From Faecalicatena orotica (GTDB taxonomy: Bacteria > Bacillota > Clostridia > Lachnospirales > Lachnospiraceae): a DNA stretch of 64,000 bases. This document shows, one piece after another, positions 30,672-39,360 of this stretch. The translations under genes were made by a program, and so were the position numbers. The notes under the pieces were generated by a model. That model was not told where the DNA came from. It saw only the letters and a program-made list of their open reading frames with translations, and made no database searches. How positions within the stretch are numbered: the first letter of the stretch is position 1; each line of letters opens with the position of its first letter. The DNA lies in assembly GCF_003149245.1 (NCBI RefSeq), contig NZ_QGDL01000017.1:1-64000 (forward strand), read 5' to 3'.

Positions 30672-31784
30672 ATGAAAAACGGAAAATTACAGGTGGCGGT
30701 TATAGGATGTGGGGGAATTGCAAACCAAAAACACTTCCCGGCATTAAGCAAGCAGGCAGACAAATGCGAGATTGTGGCATTTTGTGATATTTTGGAGGAA
30801 CGTGCAAAGGAAGCAGCAGATAAATATGGAGCTGACAATGCAAAAGTATATACAGATTATATAGAACTGTTAAAAGATGCAGAAATTGATGTAGTACATG
30901 TGTGTACACCAAATGTAGCACACTGTCCAATTACAGTTGCAGCTTTTGAGGCAAGGAAAAATGTTATGTGCGAGAAACCTATGGCGGCAACAACAGAAGA
31001 TGCACAAAAGATGATGGATGCGTGGAAAAAATCTGGTAAAAAGTTTACAATCGGATATCAGAACCGTTTCCGTACAGACGCTCAGGCACTAAAGAGAGCC
31101 TGCGAGGAAGGGAAACTCGGAGATATTTATTTTGCTAAAGCACATGCAGTAAGAAGAAGGGCTGTTCCTACGTGGGGCGTATTCCCGGATAAATCAAAAC
31201 AAGGTGGCGGACCGTTAATTGATATCGGGACACATGCACTGGATATTACATTGTGGTGCATGGACAACTATAAGCCAAAAACAGTGACTGGTTCTGTGTT
31301 TGAAAAATTAGGACATCTTCCGGAAGCTACAGAGGGCAATATGTTCGGACCTTGGGATCCGAAGGCATATGAAGTAGAAGATTCTGCCTTTGGCTATATC
31401 AAAATGGAAAATGGAGCGACAATTTTCCTTGAATCTTCATGGGCTTTAAATGTAAAAGATTCTCGTGAAGCAGCAACTACTTTGTGCGGGACAAAAGCAG
31501 GGGCAGAAATGATTGGCGGAATGAGCGGAAAAGCCTATGACCTGGTTATCAATGAGACAACAGGTGGAATTTTGACGGAGGAACATATCTCTGATACAGG
31601 CGCTGTTGCATTCTTTGAAGGGAATGGAGGCGGAACACCGGCAGATAAAGAATGCAAGCAGTGGCTGGAAGCTATTTTAGAAGATAAAGAGCCTCTTGTA
31701 AAGGCGGAACAGGCATTCGTTGTAACGCAGATTCTTGACACCATCTACAAAGCGGCAGCAGAAGGCCATGAGGTACAATTGTAA
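30672..31784 (+). CDS. Gfo/Idh/MocA oxidoreductase, DgpA-like glycoside 3-oxidase (putative)
   Basis: A 370-aa NAD(P)-dependent dehydrogenase. It has a Rossmann motif, IGCGGIANQKHF (residues 9-20), the CEKPMA box (about 98-103) and the substrate part with GGGPLIDIGTHALDI (about 178-192). In gut C-glycoside operons a member of this family oxidises the sugar C3 to make the deglycosylase substrate. The assignment rests on the two downstream genes. The ATG at 30672 follows AGGAGG. Confidence 0.85.
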   Translation: MKNGKLQVAVIGCGGIANQKHFPALSKQADKCEIVAFCDILEERAKEAADKYGADNAKVYTDYIELLKDAEIDVVHVCTPNVAHCPITVAAFEARKNVMCEKPMAATTEDAQKMMDAWKKSGKKFTIGYQNRFRTDAQALKRACEEGKLGDIYFAKAHAVRRRAVPTWGVFPDKSKQGGGPLIDIGTHALDITLWCMDNYKPKTVTGSVFEKLGHLPEATEGNMFGPWDPKAYEVEDSAFGYIKMENGATIFLESSWALNVKDSREAATTLCGTKAGAEMIGGMSGKAYDLVINETTGGILTEEHISDTGAVAFFEGNGGGTPADKECKQWLEAILEDKEPLVKAEQAFVVTQILDTIYKAAAEGHEVQL

Positions 31785-31812
31785 TAGCATGATGGAAAAA
31801 TAGGAGGCAGTT

Positions 31813-32685
31813 ATGTATCAATACAATAAAAAAGGGCCCAAAAGGGGCGTTGCATTATATAGCTATTCAGCTGAATTTGGAATAAGTAAAAACTTAGAAG
31901 ATTGTCTGGAAGATATGTTTGATATGGGGGCACATGGTCTGGAAATTCTGGCAAACACTCATATTGAAAACTATCCAAATCCGACAGATGAATGGGTGGA
32001 GGAGTGGTTTAGGCTGTTAGATAAATATGAAATAGTACCTGTGGAATATGGAAACTGGATCGACTCCCATGTACTTGGCCATAGAGATTTGACAACAGAA
32101 GAGTCCTATAAGATGCTTAAGAGGGATATGCGCCTTGCTGCCAGGCTTGGGTTTACAGTAATGAGGACGAAGATGCCTGTCATATCAGGTGATCTGGAAC
32201 CAGTAAAGAACTGGCGCGAGATTATTAAAATGGCTCTTCCACTTGCGGAAGAATTAAATATTAAAATGTGTCCGGAGATTCATGCACCGACAAATTTAAG
32301 CAATAAGCTGGTGGCAGATTATGTGGATTTCATAGAACAGACAGGAACAAAACACTTTGGGTTAAACATTGATTTTGGTCTGTTCCGTAACTTTTTTAAA
32401 GAAGGCGAACGCAGGCAGCCAGGATTTGTTGCAAGTAAACCAGAGGATATTATTCCATTACTTCCATACATATATTGCTGTCATGCAAAATTCAACAATA
32501 TGAGTGATGATTTTGAAGAAACAACCATTCCCTATAGGGAAATTATTGAGATTATGAAGGTACATAAATGGGACGGGTATTTACTGAGTGAGTATGAAGG
32601 CCATGATAAGTACAACCAAGGGTATGAAGTAGGACAGACACTTAGAAAGCATCACATTTTACTTAAAAATTGTCTGGGAGATTAG
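31813..32685 (+). CDS. Sugar isomerase-like TIM barrel, putative C-glycoside deglycosidase alpha subunit
   Basis: A 290-aa AP_endonuc_2/xylose-isomerase-like barrel. Metal-ligand candidates are Glu in GLEILA, Glu and His in CPEIHAPTN, Asp in NIDFGLF, His in CCHAKFN and Glu in LLSEYEGH. Such barrels form the catalytic alpha subunit of C-glycoside deglycosidases (DgpC/CarB/DfgA type), together with a small beta subunit like the next gene. They eliminate the aglycone from the 3-oxo-C-glycoside. ATAGGAGG precedes the ATG. Other sugar epimerases share the fold, so the reaction is inferred from context. Confidence 0.75.
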   Translation: MYQYNKKGPKRGVALYSYSAEFGISKNLEDCLEDMFDMGAHGLEILANTHIENYPNPTDEWVEEWFRLLDKYEIVPVEYGNWIDSHVLGHRDLTTEESYKMLKRDMRLAARLGFTVMRTKMPVISGDLEPVKNWREIIKMALPLAEELNIKMCPEIHAPTNLSNKLVADYVDFIEQTGTKHFGLNIDFGLFRNFFKEGERRQPGFVASKPEDIIPLLPYIYCCHAKFNNMSDDFEETTIPYREIIEIMKVHKWDGYLLSEYEGHDKYNQGYEVGQTLRKHHILLKNCLGD

Positions 32686-32695
32686 GAGGTAAACA

Positions 32696-33139
32696 ATGTT
32701 AGAACGGGACGTAATTCAGTCGATTGGGTTTAGGAATGTAGAAGAGGCAGGGGCTGTTACCGGGTTTCAGTTTAAGGTCAGACTTCCGTATTATAGAGGA
32801 ATATTCTTAAGTCAGCTACGGCCGGGAACGCTTTTCGTAGATGGGGAGCGTTTTGAAAGAGAAGAGATTATCTGGAATATTAATGGAAAAGATTTTACAT
32901 ATGAAGAAATGAAAACAGATATGGATACTCATTGGAGTGTTACAAAGCCTGCAGTTATTAAAGTGAAAAAAAAGGATGGACTGGCGCAGGGGTATCATGA
33001 CCTGACACTGGGATTTTGCTTCACATCATCCTACATGCCGCCGGTTATGCAGGATGCATTGGATCCTGATTGTGAGAGTAAAATTTCAATGCCGGAATTT
33101 GGTCATCATGTTAACCAAAGAAGGCTGTTAATTGTTTAG
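32696..33139 (+). CDS. Putative C-glycoside deglycosidase beta subunit (DUF6379-like)
   Basis: A 147-aa beta-rich protein. The pattern GFQFKVRLPYYRGIFLSQLR, then FVDGER, a Trp in THWSV and a conserved C-terminal half resembles the small subunit of C-glycoside deglycosidases as I recall it. The gene begins 10 bases after the alpha-like gene with GGAGG between. The pairing of this small protein with a TIM barrel and a Gfo-family oxidase is the main support. Confidence 0.7.
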   Translation: MLERDVIQSIGFRNVEEAGAVTGFQFKVRLPYYRGIFLSQLRPGTLFVDGERFEREEIIWNINGKDFTYEEMKTDMDTHWSVTKPAVIKVKKKDGLAQGYHDLTLGFCFTSSYMPPVMQDALDPDCESKISMPEFGHHVNQRRLLIV

Positions 33140-33153
33140 AGGTGAGAGGGATA

Positions 33154-34227
33154 ATGGAAGACATTAGAATTGGGATTATAGGTCACGGTTTTATGGGACA
33201 TGAGCATGAGAAGATGCTTACCGTTATGGATGGCTACCGGGTAGTTGGAATTTCTGATATAGATTTGAAGCAGCTTGAGGATGTGAAGGAAGGTATAAAA
33301 AGATATCATTCAAACGAAGAATTGTTTCAGGATCCGGAGGTACAGGTTGTGCTGATTGCCGCGAACAACAACCAGCATCATGACCTGGCTTTGCAGGCAG
33401 CAAGAGCGGGAAAAGACATAATCTGTGAGAAACCGGTAGCTATGAATCTGGAAGAACTGGACGATATGATGAGGATAACGCGAGAGTGTGGGGTGAGATT
33501 TACTGTTCACCATCAGAGAAGGATGGACCCCGATTTTTGTACAGCAAAGGCGATAGTTGATCAGGGATCACTAGGCGATATCTATACTATTAAAAGCAGC
33601 TTGTACGGGTTTAACGGCAACATGCATGACTGGCATGTATATATTCGTGAAGGCGGCGGAATGTTGTATGACTGGGGTGTACACCTGTTGGATCAGATTT
33701 TGTTTATGATGCCGGAAGCAAAACTGACTAATGTTTACGCGGATATTCGTAATGTCATTAATCAAGAAGTGGATGATTACTTCAAGATTCTTATGCGGTT
33801 TGATAATCATATAACAGCAGAAGTAGAGCTGGGAACTTATTATTTGACAGATAAGATGCATGACAAATGGTTCGAGCGCCATTGGTTTATCGGTGGAAAC
33901 AAAGGAAGTGCTTATCTCGATGGATTCAGTCCGGAAGGGAAAATTGTGCGAACGGCGGGCCTGCTGCAGAATGCAGGCGATAAAAGAACCATGACGGCAG
34001 CAGGTCCTACACGTTCTTTTGGACCTCCGCCAGATGGAAAGATTCTGACTGAACCTGTTCCAGAAGTAAACACAAATCATAAAGATTATTTTGAAAATTA
34101 TAGAAAAGCATATTGGGGTGAAACAGAATTTTTGGTTCAGATTCCTGAGACGAGAAGGGTTCTTGCCCTGATGGATGCGGTTAGAGAATCTGGCCGCACA
34201 GGTCAGTCTGTCATTTTTGAAGCATAG
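33154..34227 (+). CDS. Second Gfo/Idh/MocA family oxidoreductase
   Basis: A 357-aa dehydrogenase with Rossmann motif IGHGFMGHEHEK, the CEKPVAM box and the GGGMLYDWGVHLLDQ substrate segment. It is divergent from the first oxidoreductase (30672-31784), so the two probably act on different sugars or carry out opposite redox steps, for example reducing 3-oxo-glucose. The ATG at 33154 follows GGTGAGAGGG. It is last in the operon. Confidence 0.85.
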   Translation: MEDIRIGIIGHGFMGHEHEKMLTVMDGYRVVGISDIDLKQLEDVKEGIKRYHSNEELFQDPEVQVVLIAANNNQHHDLALQAARAGKDIICEKPVAMNLEELDDMMRITRECGVRFTVHHQRRMDPDFCTAKAIVDQGSLGDIYTIKSSLYGFNGNMHDWHVYIREGGGMLYDWGVHLLDQILFMMPEAKLTNVYADIRNVINQEVDDYFKILMRFDNHITAEVELGTYYLTDKMHDKWFERHWFIGGNKGSAYLDGFSPEGKIVRTAGLLQNAGDKRTMTAAGPTRSFGPPPDGKILTEPVPEVNTNHKDYFENYRKAYWGETEFLVQIPETRRVLALMDAVRESGRTGQSVIFEA

Positions 34228-34244
34228 TGAACTGAAAGCGGTAA

Positions 34245-34273
34245 TTGACATTTATTTTTCATTTAATTATACT
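34245..34273 (+). promoter_or_regulatory. Promoter of the RelA/SpoT-domain gene
   Basis: TTGACA (34245-34250), 17 bp, TATACT (34268-34273). It lies right after the oxidoreductase stop codon, so the synthetase gene is transcribed separately from the glycoside operon. Confidence 0.8.
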
Positions 34274-34306
34274 GTACATAGTACAAGGGGGTATAGTTTA
34301 CGAACT

Positions 34307-35338
34307 ATGCCTCTTTTTAATGAAAAAAAAGAAACGGGGTACACTGCAATGATTAAATTAAATGACTATTTATATTCTGGTGATACAGTTATTAAGATCT
34401 TGTATAAATACATGGAGGACCTTCGGGAATCTGCAAGGCGGACACATAATCCGGTTGACCTGATGCACTGCAACTTTTTAATTCAGATTGCAAACCTTCT
34501 CGAACATAATGATTTTCTGACATCTCAATCACAGCGCCTCAGGGAATTTTATAAGTTTATGGCGACAGAGTACCCGTATCTGGCGTTTACCTTTAAAGGG
34601 AGGATAAAATCTTTAATCAGGGCAGAGGCAAAGTTTAATGGATATGTCGTGGAATATATATCAGACTATTATCATGGGCATGGGATGTATCCTCCGGTTC
34701 CGGAACTGAAGAATAAGCTTAGCTGTTTCCGGGATTTGATTGCCTACAGAATTGTAATTTCTATGCCAAAATGCCACCTTGATGAGGAGACAGATGTGGA
34801 AACGGAAGAAATAAAGTATCTATATGAGATTGCAAATTACCTTCCGGAGTTTCTGGAAGAGCGGGGTTTTACTGCAATTGTTTCCGGCAGTCAGGTGGAA
34901 AGGAAATCAGCCTTTCTAAAAGAATCTGTGCAGCCTTATTATAAAGACTATATTGCGAATGTAAACAGCTCCGGTTATCAGTCACTTCACATTACTTTTT
35001 ATGATAATAGCGCCCGCTGTTATATCGAAGTTCAGTTGCGCACGAAAGGGATGGATGATTATGCTGAAATAGGCCCGGCAAATCATCTGTGGTATGAAAA
35101 GCGGCAGGATAATGAGCGCGCAGAAAGAAATGCTGTACCGGCCGGGGAATGTATATATTTTGATGAGGCTTACGAGAGGGTTGTTCAGTTACAGCAGCTG
35201 GAGCTGTCAAAGATTGACGTCAATATGTTTTCTGCCGCAGATAACAGCTTGATAAATGATGGCTGTGGATTATACCGCGGCAGGGTAATTCTGCCTTATG
35301 AACATTTATCCAGATTCCAGAATGATTTAATTGACTAA
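34307..35338 (+). CDS. RelA/SpoT-domain protein (putative small alarmone synthetase)
   Basis: 343 aa from the ATG at 34307, which follows the promoter directly; an ATG at 34349 is also possible. The synthetase-type core spans about residues 95-290: FKGRIKSLIRAEAK, CFRDLIAYRIVIS, SSGYQSLHITF and YIEVQLRTKGMDDYAE. There is no hydrolase (HD), TGS or ACT domain. It would make (p)ppGpp or a related alarmone as a stand-alone enzyme. A helical N-terminal extension of about 90 residues is unassigned. Confidence 0.85.
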   Translation: MPLFNEKKETGYTAMIKLNDYLYSGDTVIKILYKYMEDLRESARRTHNPVDLMHCNFLIQIANLLEHNDFLTSQSQRLREFYKFMATEYPYLAFTFKGRIKSLIRAEAKFNGYVVEYISDYYHGHGMYPPVPELKNKLSCFRDLIAYRIVISMPKCHLDEETDVETEEIKYLYEIANYLPEFLEERGFTAIVSGSQVERKSAFLKESVQPYYKDYIANVNSSGYQSLHITFYDNSARCYIEVQLRTKGMDDYAEIGPANHLWYEKRQDNERAERNAVPAGECIYFDEAYERVVQLQQLELSKIDVNMFSAADNSLINDGCGLYRGRVILPYEHLSRFQNDLID

Positions 35339-35374
35339 AACAGGGAGATGTTTATGGGGCTTTTTCTGATTGTT

Positions 35375-36259
35375 TTATTCTTTCTTTCCCTCTGACTGAT
35401 AGGCTTCGCTGTATTCGCTGGGAGATAACATGAAACAATCTTTAAAGCATTTCGAAAAATGAGAGTAATTTTTAAAGCCGGAATCGATACAGGCATCATA
35501 AGGAGCGCATCCATTTGCAAGCATGGTTTTGGAGGTATTCAGCCTTTTGCGGAGAATGTACTGGTGCAGGGTGAGTCCTGTGTACTGCTTGAAGAGCCGT
35601 GTCAGGTAGTATTTGCTGATATAAAAATGTTCTGACAGATTATCAAGTGTCAGTTCTTCACATAGATTCTGGTTGATATAAAAGATCACGTCATTGACCT
35701 TGGGATTGTTGATCAGATGGATTCCAGGGGTAATGGTCGTGTTCAGATGAGCCTGATTCAGGAGGATCAGCAGTTCCGTGGCGTAACAGTCTCTAAGTGC
35801 CCGGTCGCCAAAAATTTTCTCGTCTGCAGGCTTCATAAGCTGTTCAAATAGTTTTACAATCTCATGGAAGGTCTCACTGTCTGCATGGAGCAGGTTGAAA
35901 TGCATTTTCGAAGAAGAATCAAAACAGGCAGCCACATCTGCATCGATAATCTGGGCGTTTAGTTTATTGACAAAATCAGGATGAAACCAGCCCACAAAGC
36001 GTTCATAAGGTTTGCCATCTCTGATGATGGCGCGGTGGAGTTCACTGCTGTTGGTGAGCAGGATATCACCGGGGCGCAGCGGATAAGTCTTGTCTTCCAC
36101 CTGATAATCTACTTTCCCTCCAAGAAAGACAAGAACCTCATAAAAGTTATGCATATGAAAATCAAGATCAATCGCACGATCAGTATAATTATGGAATATT
36201 TCATATGTATTTGTATTCATGACCTGTCGGTCATCTTTCAGCCAGATCTGTCCTTTCAT
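35375..36259 (-). CDS. AraC family regulator with cupin sensor
   Basis: 294 aa. The N-terminal cupin (about residues 25-100, with LDFHMHNFYEVLVFLGG and PGDILLTNSSELHR) is followed by two C-terminal HTH motifs (about 195-285: LTLDNLSEHFYISKYYLTRL and PYDACIDSGFKNYSHFSKCF). AAGGAG precedes the ATG. It is divergent from the GPH/beta-glucuronidase operon, which it probably activates in response to a glucuronide or related sugar. Confidence 0.92.
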   Translation of the reverse strand: MKGQIWLKDDRQVMNTNTYEIFHNYTDRAIDLDFHMHNFYEVLVFLGGKVDYQVEDKTYPLRPGDILLTNSSELHRAIIRDGKPYERFVGWFHPDFVNKLNAQIIDADVAACFDSSSKMHFNLLHADSETFHEIVKLFEQLMKPADEKIFGDRALRDCYATELLILLNQAHLNTTITPGIHLINNPKVNDVIFYINQNLCEELTLDNLSEHFYISKYYLTRLFKQYTGLTLHQYILRKRLNTSKTMLANGCAPYDACIDSGFKNYSHFSKCFKDCFMLSPSEYSEAYQSEGKKE

Positions 36260-36398
36260 GACAATTTTTCTCCTTTTGAATTTAAAAAGCTGTATAATTA
36301 GGCAATTATTTTACTATATTATAGCAATTTTTACAAAGTAATGCAATGGAAATAGTGATATACTTTCTTCAGATCAAAATGGTTTGGAGGAAAGAAGA

Positions 36399-37835
36399 AT
36401 GAGAAAATTTGGAACCCGGGATAAGGTCGGGTACATGTTTGGAGATTTTGGAAATGATTTCTTTTTCGTTTCAGTGGGGACATTTTTAACAGTATTCTAT
36501 ACGGATGTATTGGGAATCAGCGGAACTGTTATTGGAATGATATTTTTAGTGGCCAGAGTGTGGGATGCGTTTACCGATGTTATGATGGGGCGGATCGTGG
36601 ATCTGTCTAAACCCGCGAAGGACGGGAAGTTCCGGCCCTGGATACGAAGGATGGCGCTGCCGCTTGTGATCTCCGGCATTCTATTGTTCCTGCCTGTGAC
36701 AAGACTGACGATGAAAGCAAAGATAACTTATGCGGTGATTACATATATCATTTATGGAATGATGTACACAGCGGTCAATATCCCTTATGGTTCGATGTCA
36801 TCTATTATGACAAATGATCCGGCGGAGAGGGCTTCGCTCTCCACATTTAGAAATGTGGGCTCGTCCATTTCAAGTGCGTTGGTGAATGCTTTGATCCCGC
36901 TGTTCTGTTTTGTACCGGTTGTTCTAGCTTCAGGTGAAAAAATAGAGAAGCCTTCCGGCATCCGGTTCCTGATCATTATGACTGTATTCGGCGTATGTGC
37001 ACTTATCTGCTATTTCTTATGCCACAGGTTCTGTACGGAACGTATCAAAAGTGAAGTTATGAGTGAGGAAGAAAAAAAGAACGGCGGGAGTATGAAGGCA
37101 ACTATGAGAGGTGTGATAAGAAACAAGCCTTTGATTGTACTGATTATCGTGGCAATAGTTCTTCTGCTTTCACAGCAGATTACAGGTACGATTAATACCT
37201 ATGTGTACAAGGATTATTTCCAGAAATCAGGCCTGCTCTCTATTGCCGGTCTGCTGATGACAATTTGTACCTTTGCACTTGCACCGTTTATTACCGGGAT
37301 TGTTGCAAGATTTGGAAAGAAAGAAGCAATTGTGGCCGCAACGCTGACTTCCAGTTTCTTCTATCTGCTATTAGGGTTTCTGCATGTGGATAATGTGTGG
37401 GTTTACCTGGTACTGAGTTTATGTGCGACCTTTGGTGCAGCATTTTTCAATACGATTGTCTGGGCACTGGTTCTGGATGTTATAGACTTTCAGGAGCTGA
37501 CAACCGGACATAGGAGTGATGCAACAATTTATGCCATGTATTCTTTCTCAAGGAAAATAGGACAGGCGTTAGCAGGCGGTCTGGGCGGATTTGCACTGAC
37601 TATGGTAGGCTATATCTCGTCATCGGGAGACACGGCAGTACGCCAGACAGCATCAACGGTGAATCATATTTATAATGTGGCGACCTTTATTCCGGGAATT
37701 ACATATCTTTTGATTGCGCTGATTATGCTTTTTGCGTATCCATTGACTAAGAAGAAAGTATTGGAAATCACAGAGACATTACAGAGTTTACGTATGAAGA
37801 AGGAGGAAAACAATGCTGTATCCACAGATAAATAA
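36399..37835 (+). CDS. GPH family sugar:cation symporter (second)
   Basis: 478 aa, 12 helices. N-terminal YMFGDFGNDFFFVSVGTFLT, then DAFTDVMMGRIVD, and second-half GHRSDATIYAMYSFSRKIGQ. It is a paralogue of 29265-30626. TTTGGAGG precedes the ATG at 36399. It overlaps the beta-glucuronidase gene by 23 bases, so it is a likely glucuronide importer. Confidence 0.9.
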   Translation: MRKFGTRDKVGYMFGDFGNDFFFVSVGTFLTVFYTDVLGISGTVIGMIFLVARVWDAFTDVMMGRIVDLSKPAKDGKFRPWIRRMALPLVISGILLFLPVTRLTMKAKITYAVITYIIYGMMYTAVNIPYGSMSSIMTNDPAERASLSTFRNVGSSISSALVNALIPLFCFVPVVLASGEKIEKPSGIRFLIIMTVFGVCALICYFLCHRFCTERIKSEVMSEEEKKNGGSMKATMRGVIRNKPLIVLIIVAIVLLLSQQITGTINTYVYKDYFQKSGLLSIAGLLMTICTFALAPFITGIVARFGKKEAIVAATLTSSFFYLLLGFLHVDNVWVYLVLSLCATFGAAFFNTIVWALVLDVIDFQELTTGHRSDATIYAMYSFSRKIGQALAGGLGGFALTMVGYISSSGDTAVRQTASTVNHIYNVATFIPGITYLLIALIMLFAYPLTKKKVLEITETLQSLRMKKEENNAVSTDK

Positions 37836-39360
37836 ATCAAGAATGGTACTGGATTTGTCCGGTATCTGGAAATTTAAACTGGATGATGGACACGGATTTG
37901 AAGAAAGATGGATGGACGAAGAACTGACGGAGGCGGAAAACATTGCTGTACCCGCTTCTTACAACGACCAGTTAGAGGGGAGCCGGTACAGAGATCATTA
38001 TGGATGGGCATTCTACCAGAAAAAAGTTACTGTCCCGGCAGTGATGCTGGGCCAAAGACTTGTCCTGCGCTTTGGTTCCGTGACACATGCATCAAAGGTG
38101 TATCTGAACGGAAAGGAGGTATGCAGCCATAAAGGGGGCTTCCTCCCTTTTGAGGCAGAAATAAAGGGGTTCCTTACCGAAGGAGAAAACCTTCTGTGCG
38201 TAGCTGTTGATAACAGAGTGGATTATTCTACCCTGCCGATCGGAAATGAAGCAGGCGCTGCATTTTTCGGGGCAGACCTTCCTGATATTCCCAGCGTAAA
38301 TGCGGTAAAACAGAGTCCGCACAATGCACCTAACTTTGACTTCTTTAACTATGCCGGTATTCACCGTCCCGTAAAGATATACACAACCCCGGAACATTAC
38401 ATCAAAGATATTGTGCTGGTTCCGAAAATCCAGGGGAATGATGCATCGGTCCAATATACAATCCAGTACATCGGAAAGGATACCCCCAAAATCGTAATCC
38501 GTGACGAGAACGGCATAGTGGCGGCAGAAGGAGTGGGCACAGAGGGAGAGCTTTTCATTCGTGACGCGCACTTTTGGTGGCCGGGAAAGGCCTGCCTCTA
38601 CACGGCGGAGGTGACTGCGGCTGATGATTCCTATCAGGAGACCTTCGGTATCAGAAGCGTGGAGATTAAAGGAACTCAATTTCTCATTAATGGTAAACCA
38701 TTCTACTTTAAAGGGTTTGGAAAACATGAAGATACAGAAGTTCATGGACGGGGACTGGATGAGGCATATAATGTAAAGGATATTTCACTGATGAAGTGGC
38801 TCCATGCCAATTCCTTCCGGACGTCCCATTACCCTTATGCGGAGGAAATGCTGAATCTCTGTGACAGAGAGGGGATTGTAGTGATCGACGAAACACCGGC
38901 AGTAGGTCTGAATTTCGGATGGAATGACGACGGATATCAGAAGTTTCGAACGAAGGAACATCACCGGGAGGTGATCCGGGAGTTGATAGCTAGAGATAAG
39001 AACCATCCTTGTGTTGTACTGTGGTCGATTGCTAATGAGCCGGATACGGAAAAACAGCCGCAGGAGGCTTATGACTATTTTTATCCACTGTATCAGCTTG
39101 CACATGCATGTGATCCGCAGGACAGACCCGTTTCTCTGGTATGCTGCCAGAACGACTATACAAAGGATCTGGTGGCACCGGCTATGGATATTGTTATGGT
39201 GAACCGCTATTATGGCTGGTATGTATTCGGGGGCGATCTGGAAGCCGGCAGGGAAGCGATGGATATCGAGATGAAATATTGGGAAAAAACCGGGAAACCG
39301 TGGATGATTACGGAGTATGGCGCAGAGACGTGCGTACTTTTGTCCCACAAAAATTCGTAA
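37813..39360 (+). pseudogene. uidA: Beta-glucuronidase (GH2), C-terminally truncated by element insertion
   Basis: The first about 505 residues are a normal GH2: a sugar-binding domain (about 10-180), an immunoglobulin-like domain (about 185-280) and a TIM barrel with the acid/base Glu in SIANEP (about 409) and the nucleophile Glu in MITEYGA (about 501). Family members run about 600 residues. Here the host sequence ends just after TEYGA, and eleven codons of the element (ending in SHKNS) close the frame. The last barrel strands and the family's C-terminal carboxylate-binding NK motif are missing. It is almost certainly inactive while the element is integrated. Confidence 0.9.

Noticed and set aside
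33571-34251. Leftward open frame of 226 codons
   Set aside because: Antisense to the second Gfo/Idh/MocA gene, which has strong motifs and a proper start.
38785-39348. Leftward open frame of 187 codons near the element end
   Set aside because: Antisense to the catalytic barrel of beta-glucuronidase; no start signal.
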